Part shown: positions 16,575 through 25,188 of the stretch, piece after piece
Numbering within the stretch: position 1 is the first letter of the stretch
Layout of the letters: each line of letters begins with the position of its first letter
Origin: Paludibacteraceae bacterium
GTDB lineage: Bacteria > Bacteroidota > Bacteroidia > Bacteroidales > Paludibacteraceae
NCBI GenBank assembly: GCA_024399545.1
Contig: JAKSNS010000025.1
Location: forward strand, 1-40,918
DNA length: 40,918 nt
Direction: 5' to 3'
Position numbers and translations under genes: made by a program
Notes under the pieces: model-generated
What the model saw: the letters and a program-made list of their open reading frames with translations, nothing else
Database searches by the model: none
Told to the model about the DNA's origin: nothing

Positions 16575-18635
16575 ATGATTTCCGAGAAACTTCTAAATCC
16601 AAAAAGCATTGCCGTCATCGGTGCTTCAAAGGACGTCACCAAGCCTGGTGGCAAGCTCCTCAAAAATCTCCTTGACTCGAATTTCAAGGGTCAGATTTAT
16701 GTGGTAAACCCTAAAGAGGAGGAGATTCAGGGTATCAAATGCTGCAAGCAGGTGGAAGACCTTCCACAGGTTGACTGCGCATTGATGGCAATTGCCGCCA
16801 AGTTCTGCCTCCACACTGTTGACGTGCTCGCCAACCAGAAAGGTTGCGGCGGTTATGTCATCATCTCCGCAGGCTTTGGCGAGGAGAGCCACGAGGGTGG
16901 CGAGATTGAGCGTCAGATTGTCGAGATTATACGCAAGACAGGCGGTTCGCTCATCGGTCCTAACTGCACGGGTTTCCTCAACGTGAACTACACAGGTGCT
17001 TTCGACGCCCCTATACCTCAACTCGACCCTATGGGCGTTGACTTCGTCACTGGTTCAGGTGCTACGGCAGTCTTCATCAAGGAGATTGGTATGACCAACG
17101 GTCTGCACTTCAACTCTGTATGGGCTGTCGGCAACTCTGCCCAGATTGGTATTGAGGATGTCCTTGAGTATTGGGACGAGACTTACGTTCCTGGCAAATC
17201 GTCTTACGTCAAGATGATTTACATGGAGAAGATTGGCAATCCTGAGAAACTTCTCAAACACGCCTCTTCTCTTATCCGCAAGGGTTGTAAGATTGCCGCC
17301 ATCAAGTCTGGTTGCTCTTCGGCAGGCTCGCGTGCCGCATCTTCGCACACCGGTGCTTTGGCAACCTCGGATGTTGCCGTTGACGCACTCTTCCGCAAAG
17401 CTGGTATCGTCCGCTGCTCAAACCGTCAGGAGTTGGTAACGGTCTGCTGTATCTTCATGCACCCAGAGATGAAGGGCAAGAACATGGCTGTCATCACACA
17501 TGCAGGTGGTCCTGCCGTTATGCTCACCGATACATTATCTAATAATGGTCTTGACGTTCCTGCAATCAAAGGCGAGAAGGCTCAGGCACTGCTTGGCAAA
17601 CTCTTCGCCGGCTCGTCTGTCGGCAACCCTATCGACTTCCTTGCCACAGGTACCGCACAGCAGCTCTCCGACATCATTGACGCTTGCGAGAACGACTTTG
17701 ACAACATCGACGCAATGTGCGTAATCTTCGGTTCTCCAGGTCTCTTCCGCAACTGGGAGGTTTACGACGTACTCGACAAGAAGATGAAGACCTGCAAGAA
17801 ACCTATCTTCCCTATCCTTCCTTCTATCATCAACGTCAAGGAGGAGATTGAGGACTTCATCCAGAATAAGCACCGCATCAACTTCAGCGAGGAGTGTGTA
17901 TTCGGTAACGCCCTCTGCAAGGTGATGAATACTCCTAAACCTCAGCCAGAGGTTCTTGACATGCCAGAGATAGATGTCAAGGCTATCCGTGAGGTTGTGG
18001 AGAATGCAAAAGACGGCTATCTTTCACTCGACGAAATCAACAAATTGCTTGACGCTGCGGGTATCGACCGCAAGAAGAACGCTGAGGTCAAAACCCGTGA
18101 GGATGCCCTGAAGGTTGCCGGCGAGTTCGGTTTTCCTCTCGTGATGAAGGTTTGCGGACCTGTCCATAAGTCAGACGTAGGCGGCGTTGTCCTCAACGTT
18201 ATGGATATGGAGACTGTTGGTCGTGAGTTCGACCGACTCATCAAGATTAAAGACACCTACGCTGTCGAGCTTTGCCCTATGTACCATGGTACAGAGGTGT
18301 TTATCGGTGCGTCAAAGGAGGCTAAGTTCGGTCATCAGGTTCTTTGCGGTCTTGGTGGTATCTTCATCGAGGTTCTCAAGGATGTCAAGGCATCGCTTGC
18401 GCCAATCTCAACTGACGAGGCTCACAGCATGATACGTGGCCTTCGCAGTTACAAGATTATCCAGGGTGTACGTGGTCAGGAGCCTGTAAACGAAGATAAA
18501 TTTGCCGAGGCAGTCAGCCGTGTTTCGGCATTGGTAAAAGCTGCCCCTGAAATCGCCGAGATGGACCTCAACCCACTACTTGGCTCAGCAGAACGCGTAG
18601 TGGCAGTTGATGCACGTATCCGCATTCAGAAATAA
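16575..18635 (+). CDS. acetate--CoA ligase (ADP-forming), fused alpha and beta subunits
   Basis: Interconverts acetyl-CoA + ADP + Pi with acetate + CoA + ATP. 686 residues: CoA-binding Rossmann domain (about 5-130, SIAVIGASKDVTKPGGKLLKNL), succinyl-CoA-synthetase-like domain (about 140-460) with the phosphohistidine motif SSHTGAL (His258), and ATP-grasp beta part (about 470-685, FGFPLVMKVCGPVHKSDVGGVVLNV). In fermenting Bacteroidales it can give ATP from acetyl-CoA. Codon choice differs from neighbours (many GAG, AAG, GGT, CGT codons), as for a highly expressed gene. It starts 24 bp after ftsX and ends in a strong terminator. Confidence 0.93.
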   Translation: MISEKLLNPKSIAVIGASKDVTKPGGKLLKNLLDSNFKGQIYVVNPKEEEIQGIKCCKQVEDLPQVDCALMAIAAKFCLHTVDVLANQKGCGGYVIISAGFGEESHEGGEIERQIVEIIRKTGGSLIGPNCTGFLNVNYTGAFDAPIPQLDPMGVDFVTGSGATAVFIKEIGMTNGLHFNSVWAVGNSAQIGIEDVLEYWDETYVPGKSSYVKMIYMEKIGNPEKLLKHASSLIRKGCKIAAIKSGCSSAGSRAASSHTGALATSDVAVDALFRKAGIVRCSNRQELVTVCCIFMHPEMKGKNMAVITHAGGPAVMLTDTLSNNGLDVPAIKGEKAQALLGKLFAGSSVGNPIDFLATGTAQQLSDIIDACENDFDNIDAMCVIFGSPGLFRNWEVYDVLDKKMKTCKKPIFPILPSIINVKEEIEDFIQNKHRINFSEECVFGNALCKVMNTPKPQPEVLDMPEIDVKAIREVVENAKDGYLSLDEINKLLDAAGIDRKKNAEVKTREDALKVAGEFGFPLVMKVCGPVHKSDVGGVVLNVMDMETVGREFDRLIKIKDTYAVELCPMYHGTEVFIGASKEAKFGHQVLCGLGGIFIEVLKDVKASLAPISTDEAHSMIRGLRSYKIIQGVRGQEPVNEDKFAEAVSRVSALVKAAPEIAEMDLNPLLGSAERVVAVDARIRIQK

Positions 18636-18655
18636 CCCCTTTTTCTGTGAATATT

Positions 18656-18696
18656 AGAGAGATACCTTGTTATAGGGTATCTCTCTTTGTTTTTTG
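18656..18696 (+). terminator. rho-independent terminator after acetate-CoA ligase
   Basis: Stem AGAGAGATACC (18656-18666) / GGTATCTCTCT (18676-18686), 9-nt loop, followed by TTGTTTTTT. Confidence 0.93.
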
Positions 18697-18974
18697 ACTC
18701 TATAACGTTTCGTGTGAAAAGCGGAAGACGACACCACCATTTGTGGAAAATATTAAAAAGCAGCGGTTAGCCGTTGGCTGTTAATCTGGGAGTTTTGCGC
18801 CCTCACTATTACATACCACATTTGCGATGGTTTTTCAAGCAGAAAGCCGATTTTTTTAGTTGGATGGCAATTTTTTTTAGGGAAGGTGATTATTCTTTGT
18901 ATGGGCTACGTTAGGGGTACGTTAGAGGGTTTGTTATGTGGGGGGGTGATTGGTTTACATGGTTATTACAATTG

Positions 18975-19103
18975 TTACAATTATTACAATTAAAAACGTG
19001 GGGGTACTTAATAAACACATTATAAAAATAAATATATATATACTTTTATAATTGTAATCGGTGTGGGGGTTGAGGGGCAGGATTTTAATTGTAATAATTG
19101 TAA
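18975..19103. repeat. 21-bp perfect inverted repeat, arms 87 bp apart
   Basis: The arm 18975-18995 starts TTACAATTATTACAATT and its exact reverse complement occupies 19083-19103. The intervening DNA is A/T-rich with two GTGGGGG runs. TTACAATT also recurs just left of the first arm and again at 22401-22500. Confidence 0.9.
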
Positions 19104-19389
19104 TATTTGTAACGGGTTTTTCAAAGTGACTGAAAATCAAGATATTGAAAATTAGCCATTTTTTGATGTCGGATTGGGGGAGACTTATGAAGATAAGATT
19201 TTGGCAAAAATGAGATACAAAACGGATGTTTTTTGGCGATAAAATCGACTGCACTCAGCATATTCACAGAATTGGATACCCCCCACCCCCTGCCACTCCC
19301 AGAGGATAGGAATACCTTATAGGTAATACCCTATTACCCAGGACTGACGTATGTAGTGATAATAGTTTTTTCGAAACAAATTGGACTTG

Positions 19390-19995
19390 TCATTCAAACC
19401 TATACCTCACGCCGACACACAAGTTCCAGTCGAAAGCGCCAAGGTAGTATTTGTAGCCAGCCAGAAGGTTGTCGTATGCTACTGTGTAGCCTGGTCTGAA
19501 GTCTAATGATAAGTTCACAGGCCCGCCGAAACAATATTCAATACCCATTATGGCATTTATACCAAATTTCACGGCATATTTGTTTTCGGTGTCCCACGAT
19601 GAGAGAAGAGCCACGACATCTGGATTAAGGTGCATAACATCAACGCTACGTATCATATCGACGGAAAAGCCGCCTCCGAGAAAGAAATTCCAATCGTCAG
19701 CTACCTCACGTTGCCACATAAGGTTAGGGTTGAACCGTCCTCCGAAATAATTGATTGGTTTGACGAACTTTACAGACTTATTGAAATCCGGTCCATCAAT
19801 CATTATTCCCGATGTGCGGGTTTCAATTGTCTGGAAACCAAAATCCAATTGGAAGGCGAAATCCTCAGTAGCCCAATATTTGTAACTTATGCCGTTGAGC
19901 GAGCCTAAAGTGGCGCCTATGCTGTGGTTGTATTCCTGGGCAACAAGAGACAAGACTGCCGACAAAGCGACAATCAAGGAGAGTAGTTTTTTCAT
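19390..19995 (-). CDS. small outer-membrane beta-barrel protein
   Basis: 201 residues with a clean signal peptide (MKKLLSLIVALSAVLSLVAQ). The mature part is a series of alternating amphipathic strands with Gly and aromatic residues (YNHSIGATLGSLNGISYKYW, FFLGGGFSVDMI, LCVGVRYRFE) and ends in Phe-Glu, as in 8-stranded barrels of Bacteroidetes. Function unknown. It lies 11 bp after the nucleotidyltransferase gene and probably shares its transcript. Confidence 0.78.
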   Translation of the reverse strand: MKKLLSLIVALSAVLSLVAQEYNHSIGATLGSLNGISYKYWATEDFAFQLDFGFQTIETRTSGIMIDGPDFNKSVKFVKPINYFGGRFNPNLMWQREVADDWNFFLGGGFSVDMIRSVDVMHLNPDVVALLSSWDTENKYAVKFGINAIMGIEYCFGGPVNLSLDFRPGYTVAYDNLLAGYKYYLGAFDWNLCVGVRYRFE

Positions 19996-20006
19996 AGATA
20001 ATCAAT

Positions 20007-20915
20007 TTATTTAGAGAATAGAGGCGAAGGGTATTCACCTTTCTTGACGAGTTCAGCAAGTTTCGCTACAACCATAGGTCGGTCGTCGTTGTAAGTTACG
20101 CCAAACCATGTTGCAGTAGTGTCAAGCACCCTTACCTTTGCCTTACCCTTCTTTATCAAGTCATTGACAACCACAGGAATATAGAACTCTGATTTGTCTT
20201 TATTGAGGCTTTCTTTAAGGAAATCCACGAAGTAAGCCTCCGAGTACTCGAAGTAATCAGTTGTGAACCCCCACATATTCATCGAGACAGGGGTGTTTTT
20301 ATCCAACTCCACCTCTTTGTCGCCGTCTGGATACACGATTTTGCCCTCGGCGTTCCTGCCAATGTTAATACGCTCCACGACATCAGTCAAGCAGTTGCTA
20401 CTATCTTTTGTGCATACGCCACGGTTCACCGTTCCACTCTCTGACAACGTGTTGCCCACACGATACCCCACCATGCAATAGTCGCCTGTCTTGCCGTCAA
20501 GCTTAGACAAATCCTCCGCCAAAACCTCAAATCCATTACGTCCATAGAAATCGTCGGCATTAATCACCGCAAATGGCTCTTTTATAATATTTTTGGCCAT
20601 CAACACGGCATGGTTTGTCCCCCAAGGTTTTGTCCTTCCCTCAGGGCATTTGAATCCCTCTGGCAATGCGTCAACGCTTTGGAAACATACTTCGACAGGA
20701 ATATGCGAAGAGTACTTCGACAACACTTTCTCGCGGAAATCCTGCTCAAAGTCATGTCTGATGACGAAGACTATTTTGCCAAAGCCCGCGCGAATGGCAT
20801 CAAAAACGGAGTAATCCATGATGGTTTCGCCCGAAGGGCCCACACCGTCGAGTTGCTTGAGTCCGCCGTAACGGCTACCCATGCCTGCTGCAAGAATAAA
20901 TAGGGTTGGTTTCAT
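20007..20915 (-). CDS. sugar-phosphate nucleotidyltransferase family protein
   Basis: 302 residues from the ATG at 20915; the frame is open to 20966 but the promoter at 20942-20974 rules the longer form out. The N-terminus LFILAAGMGSRYGGLKQLDGVGPSGETIMDYS is the GT-A nucleotidyltransferase signature (LAAGxGxRx...K), followed by the metal-binding NADDFYG. It should join a sugar-1-phosphate to an NTP. The exact sugar and nucleotide are unknown; the GVGPSGE variant marks a family distinct from RfbA and GalU. It precedes the small barrel gene. Confidence 0.85.
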   Translation of the reverse strand: MKPTLFILAAGMGSRYGGLKQLDGVGPSGETIMDYSVFDAIRAGFGKIVFVIRHDFEQDFREKVLSKYSSHIPVEVCFQSVDALPEGFKCPEGRTKPWGTNHAVLMAKNIIKEPFAVINADDFYGRNGFEVLAEDLSKLDGKTGDYCMVGYRVGNTLSESGTVNRGVCTKDSSNCLTDVVERINIGRNAEGKIVYPDGDKEVELDKNTPVSMNMWGFTTDYFEYSEAYFVDFLKESLNKDKSEFYIPVVVNDLIKKGKAKVRVLDTTATWFGVTYNDDRPMVVAKLAELVKKGEYPSPLFSK

Positions 20916-20941
20916 AATTATATGACTATTATTTTTCAAAC

Positions 20942-20974
20942 TGCAAAAATAATACTTTTTTCCCATTCGGCAAA
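20942..20974 (-). promoter_or_regulatory. promoter of the nucleotidyltransferase gene
   Basis: On the minus strand TTTG (20971-20974), 19-bp spacer, TATTTTTGCA (20942-20951), 26 bp before the chosen ATG. Confidence 0.8.
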
Positions 20975-20987
20975 CAAAAAAATGAAC

Positions 20988-20997
20988 TATCTTTGCA
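20988..20997 (+). promoter_or_regulatory. -7 element of the EEP hydrolase gene
   Basis: TATCTTTGCA, 42 bp before the ATG at 21040; no clear TTTG at -33. It lies back to back with the divergent promoter at 20942-20974. Confidence 0.7.
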
Positions 20998-21039
20998 CCG
21001 AGATGTTTTTTCCTTACTGTTTACAAGAAATCTTTGAAT

Positions 21040-21969
21040 ATGAAATTGTTACTCATCGTCCTTCAGCTCACATTTATGACCTATAATGTGGAAAACCTGT
21101 TCGACACACGCCACGACACGCTGAAAAACGATACCGCATTCACCCCGACAGGCGAAAAAAGGTGGACGGAGTCACGCCTACGCACCAAAATCCATAACAT
21201 TATGCAGGTCATTTCAGCCCAGGATGAACTTCCAGCCATAGTCGGCCTCTGCGAAATAGAAAACGACTCTATTCTCACCCGTATGACGACAAACCGTTAC
21301 GCACGACTAAATTATGGCTTTGTCCATCATGAGAGTTCAGACGCACGAGGGATAGACGTCGCGCTGCTCTACAGGAAAGATCTCTTCACCGTTGACACCT
21401 CTTTCACCGCAAACATCGCCAACGCCCCACGCGGTATGCTTTACGTCCGCGGTCATCTTCGCGGCAACAAAATAATCCATATAATGCAGGTCCACGCACC
21501 TTCGCGGCTTGGAGGTGCGACTACCACCACCCCACTCCGCCGTAATGTCGCAATGTTCGTCAAATATATGGCAGACAGCATCATAGCCATCGATTCCACA
21601 GCCAATATCCTAATCATGGGTGATTTCAACGACACACCATCCGACGCTGCGCTATATGATGTTCTTAAGGCTCTTCCGCCAACAGCCAACCCTTCATGCG
21701 GCTCACTCTACAACCTGACGTGGACACTTCACGAAGAAGGGTATGGCACATATTACTTCCAAGGAGAATGGAGTATGCTCGACCACATAATAGTCTCAGG
21801 AGCAATGCTTAACGGGTTGTCAGGGATTAAACTGCCAACATCAGCCACGATTTATTGCCCGAATTGGCTGAAAGAGAGTAACGGACATCCACGCCGTACT
21901 TATCTTGGCGACTTCTACCAAGGTGGCGTAAGCGACCACTTCCCAATAACCGTCACGTCATTAAGGTGA
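21040..21969 (+). CDS. endonuclease/exonuclease/phosphatase family hydrolase
   Basis: 309 residues from the ATG at 21040. EEP-fold motifs: MTYNVENLFD (about 13-22), GLCEIENDS (metal-binding Glu), MGDFNDTPSD, SMLDHIIVS and GVSDHFPI, so the active site is complete. The start MKLLLIVLQL is hydrophobic but runs straight into the domain, so export is unclear. Substrate (nucleic acid, phosphoester or lipid head group) cannot be told. The stop codon and the preceding Arg codon lie inside the left arm of the inverted-repeat element at 21961-22109. Confidence 0.87.
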   Translation: MKLLLIVLQLTFMTYNVENLFDTRHDTLKNDTAFTPTGEKRWTESRLRTKIHNIMQVISAQDELPAIVGLCEIENDSILTRMTTNRYARLNYGFVHHESSDARGIDVALLYRKDLFTVDTSFTANIANAPRGMLYVRGHLRGNKIIHIMQVHAPSRLGGATTTTPLRRNVAMFVKYMADSIIAIDSTANILIMGDFNDTPSDAALYDVLKALPPTANPSCGSLYNLTWTLHEEGYGTYYFQGEWSMLDHIIVSGAMLNGLSGIKLPTSATIYCPNWLKESNGHPRRTYLGDFYQGGVSDHFPITVTSLR

Positions 21970-22109
21970 GTTCTATAAATACACCGTTTTGTTAAACAAA
22001 TAAAGATAAGTGGCAAGTAAACTTTTTGGCGTTTTTGAAGTTTCTTTTGGCATCTTGCTCAAAACAAACTTCAAAAACACTCAAAATGAATTTATAGAAC
22101 TCACCTTAA
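21961..22109. repeat. nested inverted-repeat element (MITE-like)
   Basis: Perfect 20-bp terminal inverted repeats: 21961-21980 (TTAAGGTGAGTTCTATAAAT) and 22090-22109. Inside them is a second perfect 13-bp inverted repeat, GTTTTTGAAGTTT at 22031-22043 and its complement at 22066-22078. The left half carries about 40 bp extra. No target-site duplication is evident. The outer motif recurs near 38091. Confidence 0.85.
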
Positions 22110-22400
22110 ACGAATAGCCACCTATATTACACTATCAATTTATTATCCATTACAAAAGAAGATGTGCGGAGAATGAGGGTGGAAAATGGGAGGGGAAATT
22201 TGTGTTGATGGAAAAACTGGAGATGAAAATTTAACATTTCAAAATCGGATTTTCGAGGTTTGGGAAAAGTTCGGGGTAGGTCAGGGGTTCGTTTGGGCTA
22301 CGTCTTTTTTAAGGGCGGTTAAGATTTGCGCAACATTTGTTAATTTGAAAAAGTCGATTTTGTGGTTTGCAAAATTTAGCATAATTTATGATAGTTGGGT

Positions 22401-22500
22401 GGTTACAATTGGTTACAATTAATTTTTGGCGGTTTTGAAGTAAATAGGTATTGACAGACAGATGGTTAGGTGGTTGGTTACAATTAAACGGTTACAATTA
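22401..22500 (+). repeat. cluster of GGTTACAATT repeats
   Basis: Two tandem copies at 22401-22420 and two more within 22476-22500. Between them, 22423-22441 is a near copy (18/19) of 22023-22041, exactly 400 bp upstream. Confidence 0.8.
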
Positions 22501-22603
22501 GAAATCTCCTATACCAACCAACGAATTATGGCCAATGGCGAATGTAAAAACGCACGGTCGTAAGTCTTATTGCAACACAAAATTTTCTGGCAAAAAAGTG
22601 ATG

Positions 22604-22640
22604 ATTAAAAAGCCGCTGCCACGGAAATTCGTGACAGCGG
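22604..22640 (-). terminator. rho-independent terminator of the minus-strand lipoprotein
   Basis: CCGCTG (22613-22618) pairs with CAGCGG (22635-22640), and CACG with CGTG inside. On the minus strand the hairpin is followed by a T-run (22604-22610 read as TTTTTAA). Confidence 0.8.
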
Positions 22641-22688
22641 ATGGTGCGTTATGTGCGTAGAGAAGTCAGTTCTGAAAATCCTCTGCCG

Positions 22689-23357
22689 TTAAGGGCGACT
22701 GTCTAACAGAAAGTCCTCCCTTCCTGGAACATCGATTGAGAAATTAATATAATGGATGTATTTCTTGCCATTGATTTCGTCCCAATAAAAACTCAAACGT
22801 ATAGATCCATTGTCTGGTGATTCCTGACAACTCCATTGAATACAGCTTACATCATCTGTGTCGTCACCTATCCATGATACATTCTCCTCAAACGAAGGGT
22901 GTTCAATCAACAATGCACCATTATGCCAATAAGGCCATTCCGGATTATAATCAACATTATATCCGTTCAGGACAATAGTACTGCCTAACTTCGATATTGC
23001 CGTACGGACATCATCGACTAATAATGCCGTATCTGGGCTTGTTATACTTCCATACATGTCCCCTGGGCAATAACTTCTCAAATTATATTCGATTTTCACA
23101 CCGTTGTCTAATATTTTTCCAAACACCGTGCTGTCGGTAAAATACCAACGATCCCACCCGCTTGCAACAAAAAAACTTTTCATCTCATCAAAGTCCATTT
23201 TGGCAAGTTTGGTAGCTGCGTCATACCAGACAAAAACAGGATTTTGGGAAGATGTCACCACATCCTGACTTACAGGCATATCAGGAGCATTTAATTTGTT
23301 GTTTGAACAACTAACAGCCATTACGGCTAAAACGAAAAGAAAAAATACCTTTTTCAT
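22689..23357 (-). CDS. lipoprotein of unknown function
   Basis: 222 residues; signal peptide with lipobox (MKKVFFLFVLAVMAVSC). The mature protein is acidic, rich in Trp, Tyr, Asp and Ser, with no motif I recognise and no membrane helix. The C-terminus (SIRLSFYWDEINGKKYIHYINFSIDVP) looks like beta strands. Surface or periplasmic. A strong -7 element lies 204 bp upstream (23561-23570), giving a long leader, with a weaker TAACTTTATA close to the start. Confidence 0.8.
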   Translation of the reverse strand: MKKVFFLFVLAVMAVSCSNNKLNAPDMPVSQDVVTSSQNPVFVWYDAATKLAKMDFDEMKSFFVASGWDRWYFTDSTVFGKILDNGVKIEYNLRSYCPGDMYGSITSPDTALLVDDVRTAISKLGSTIVLNGYNVDYNPEWPYWHNGALLIEHPSFEENVSWIGDDTDDVSCIQWSCQESPDNGSIRLSFYWDEINGKKYIHYINFSIDVPGREDFLLDSRP

Positions 23358-23560
23358 AATTAGATTGTATTATAAAGTTATGTTTATTGAAACAGATCAT
23401 TATTGTTAAGTCAGGGTTAAATAATAAATTGGTACGATTTGAAAAGCATATATTGTTGGGAGAGGAGCAGGCTCCGTCTTTACAGGGGTTGCATTGTGAC
23501 ATAAAAATAAGATTGTACCAAGTTATTATTTCATTATAACTAAACAAAATGTTTTGACGG

Positions 23561-23570
23561 TGCAAAGTTA
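23561..23570 (-). promoter_or_regulatory. -7 element, likely for the lipoprotein gene
   Basis: Minus strand TAACTTTGCA, perfect TAnnTTTG; no TTTG at the -33 position. It would give a leader of about 195 nt. Confidence 0.6.
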
Positions 23571-23756
23571 CGAATAATTTTTGGCATTTTCATTTGGGAA
23601 TAATTCAGCAATGTCATTTTCTCAGATTGCTCCATAATACAATCGCTGTCAATCAAAGGGTTAATGATTTCATCTTATGTCATTTTCTCAGAAAACATAT
23701 TGGAGAAAATTGGTATATTAGCCAAATGAAGTATGCAGAAAGTCAGGAAACGATGC

Positions 23757-23792
23757 TGCAAAGGTACAAAAAAATCCGATATGACCAACAAA
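23757..23792 (-). promoter_or_regulatory. promoter-like site without an obvious gene
   Basis: Minus strand TTTG (23789-23792), 22-bp spacer, TACCTTTGCA (23757-23766). Spacer slightly long. Downstream there is only a ~44-codon frame of no recognisable kind before the next promoter. Confidence 0.4.
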
Positions 23793-24027
23793 GTTCACAG
23801 ATTTTTCAGCAATGGAAAAGTTCTCAGGAAATGCCACTGAGTTGATGAGAAAATTGTCATTATATTTGGTCATATTGCATAAAAAAGAGCATATCAAAGG
23901 GTAAAAACGTATGTTTTTCCACTTATAAATCTGAGAAAATCAATACAATCAAATATCTGAAAGCATTGAGATTCAGGCATATATTTTTTCACAATCTGAG
24001 ATAATGCAATAATAAGTGGTTTGTCGG

Positions 24028-24060
24028 TTGATTGGGTGGATTATTTTTCGTAACTTTGCA
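24028..24060 (+). promoter_or_regulatory. promoter of the TPR/LuxR-type regulator
   Basis: TTG (24028-24030), 20-bp spacer, TAACTTTGCA (24051-24060), 24 bp before the ATG at 24085. Confidence 0.7.
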
Positions 24061-24084
24061 AAATGATTTGGTGCAAATGAACGT

Positions 24085-25161
24085 ATGAAGAAAAAGATAA
24101 CAATATGTTCCGTTCTGGTGATATTAGCAGTGACTCTCTGCTTATGCAGCAAAGAGGGTGAAAAAGGATTTTTGATTTTAATCGCCAAAATATTAGCATC
24201 GATACCATTTGACCCAATGGATCGTTTTCACAACGAATATCTCAACCACTCGACCGAACTAATAATCGAAGACAAAGCTGACTCGATAGACTTTCGGAAA
24301 ATATCGTTGGTAAACGAAATATATACCAACAACAACGATTCTTTCAACGCCTGCGCCTCCAATATGGTTTTAGGGGTAATCTATTACCATAAATCAGAGA
24401 CAGACTCCGCTCTCATTTGTCTGCTGAATGCCGAACGGTTCTCAGACAGCCGTCCAGAGCTGAAACCACATATTTACTATTATCTTGCCTCAGCGTTTAC
24501 AGATTATGACCCTTTACTTGCCCGTGACATAATACTCAGCCACCAAAAGGAGCGTATTGACAAATACGACTACACGAAAATACTTGATATAGACGTCTCC
24601 CGGCAAGTGACTAATATGCACAACCTCAATTCAATATATTACTCCAGAATAATACAACAAGGTCTTGAAACTCAAGCGAGTCAACACAGAAAGGAAATCC
24701 ATCTTTACCGTTGTATCATCTTTTTTGGTTTTATCTTTTCTATTCTTGTCCTTTTGTCATACCTCTTCGTCAGGCGTTTCAGACGTAAAAACGCAGTTTT
24801 GACAAGCTCTATGGCAAACCAGAGAACCAATTTTGACACACTATTGAATAAATATATGGATTTATACCGTACAAAATGCGACAAGGATTCTGTATTTGGT
24901 GATGCCAACGAGATTCTTTCAGCATTGCACAACGAATACGCAGACCTAACGAAATCAGACATTGCCATAATATGGCTCATACTGCTTTCGTTCGACAAAA
25001 AGGAAATCTGCTCGATACTCAATATCAACAGCGATTATTATTATCAAAGGCGTACAAAGATACGGAAAACCCTGAATTTCAATTCGACAAGAGAACTCAA
25101 TGATGACTTGAAGAGATTTGTCCCCAAATATCTATCGGAATATAGTTCACAACAGAATTAA
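24085..25161 (+). CDS. membrane-anchored TPR protein with C-terminal LuxR-type HTH
   Basis: 358 residues. N-terminal signal-like segment (ITICSVLVILAVTLCLCS), then ~150 helical residues with TPR-like pattern (ASNMVLGVIYYHKSETDSALICLLNAERFSD). One strong membrane helix follows (CIIFFGFIFSILVLLSYLFV, about 209-228) with basic residues after it. The C-terminal cytoplasmic part (about 290-345: LTKSDIAIIWLILLSFDKKEICSILNINSDYYYQRRTKIRKTLN) resembles a LuxR/GerE helix-turn-helix. Proteins of this kind in Bacteroidetes seem to sense envelope signals and act directly on DNA. No kinase or receiver domain. It precedes a lipoprotein gene by 27 bp. Confidence 0.7.
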   Translation: MKKKITICSVLVILAVTLCLCSKEGEKGFLILIAKILASIPFDPMDRFHNEYLNHSTELIIEDKADSIDFRKISLVNEIYTNNNDSFNACASNMVLGVIYYHKSETDSALICLLNAERFSDSRPELKPHIYYYLASAFTDYDPLLARDIILSHQKERIDKYDYTKILDIDVSRQVTNMHNLNSIYYSRIIQQGLETQASQHRKEIHLYRCIIFFGFIFSILVLLSYLFVRRFRRKNAVLTSSMANQRTNFDTLLNKYMDLYRTKCDKDSVFGDANEILSALHNEYADLTKSDIAIIWLILLSFDKKEICSILNINSDYYYQRRTKIRKTLNFNSTRELNDDLKRFVPKYLSEYSSQQN

Positions 25162-25188
25162 TAGAACCTCCATGTAAAAAGCTGTATT

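Larger units (their letters stand above)
18636..19389 (+). other. gene-free AT-rich stretch with inverted TTACAATT repeats
   Basis: 754 bp. It starts with the terminator at 18656-18696. The rest has low-complexity A/T and G runs, and a perfect 21-bp inverted repeat (18975-18995 and 19083-19103). Overlapping small hairpins occur at 19313-19338. A 99-codon open frame on the minus strand (18955-19254) is built on repeats and I do not believe it is a gene. Confidence 0.7.
21970..22688 (+). other. gene-free stretch between convergent genes
   Basis: 719 bp. It holds most of the inverted-repeat element (to 22109), a G-rich low-complexity stretch, four GGTTACAATT copies (22401-22500), and a terminator for the minus-strand lipoprotein (22604-22640). 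A 78-codon open frame at 22186-22422 has skewed, low-complexity composition and no recognisable features; I do not call it. Confidence 0.7.
23358..24084 (+). other. gene-free stretch between divergent genes with repeated CTCAGATT motifs
   Basis: 727 bp, AT-rich. Promoters point outward in both directions (23561-23570 minus, 24028-24060 plus) with an extra promoter-like site at 23757-23792. A 16-bp direct repeat ATGTCATTTTCTCAGA occurs at 23611-23626 and 23677-23692; inverted relatives lie at 23927-23940 and 23992-24006. An 83-codon open frame (23594-23845) spans the repeats and looks spurious. Confidence 0.65.

Noticed and set aside
18955-19254. 99-codon open frame on the minus strand
   Set aside because: It is made largely of the TTACAATT inverted repeats and A/T runs, and has no promoter or recognisable domain.
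19313-19338. Two overlapping hairpins (TACCT/AGGTA and GGTAAT/ATTACC) near the end of the barrel gene
   Set aside because: They share bases and look like an alternative-fold switch, but stems are 5-6 bp with no T-run on the minus strand, so neither terminator nor riboswitch is supported.
22186-22422. 78-codon open frame on the plus strand
   Set aside because: Skewed low-complexity composition, no promoter box, no family features; lies in a repeat-rich spacer.
23594-23845. 83-codon open frame on the plus strand
   Set aside because: Its repeated CHFLR comes from the 16-bp direct repeat; no promoter in the right place and no domain.
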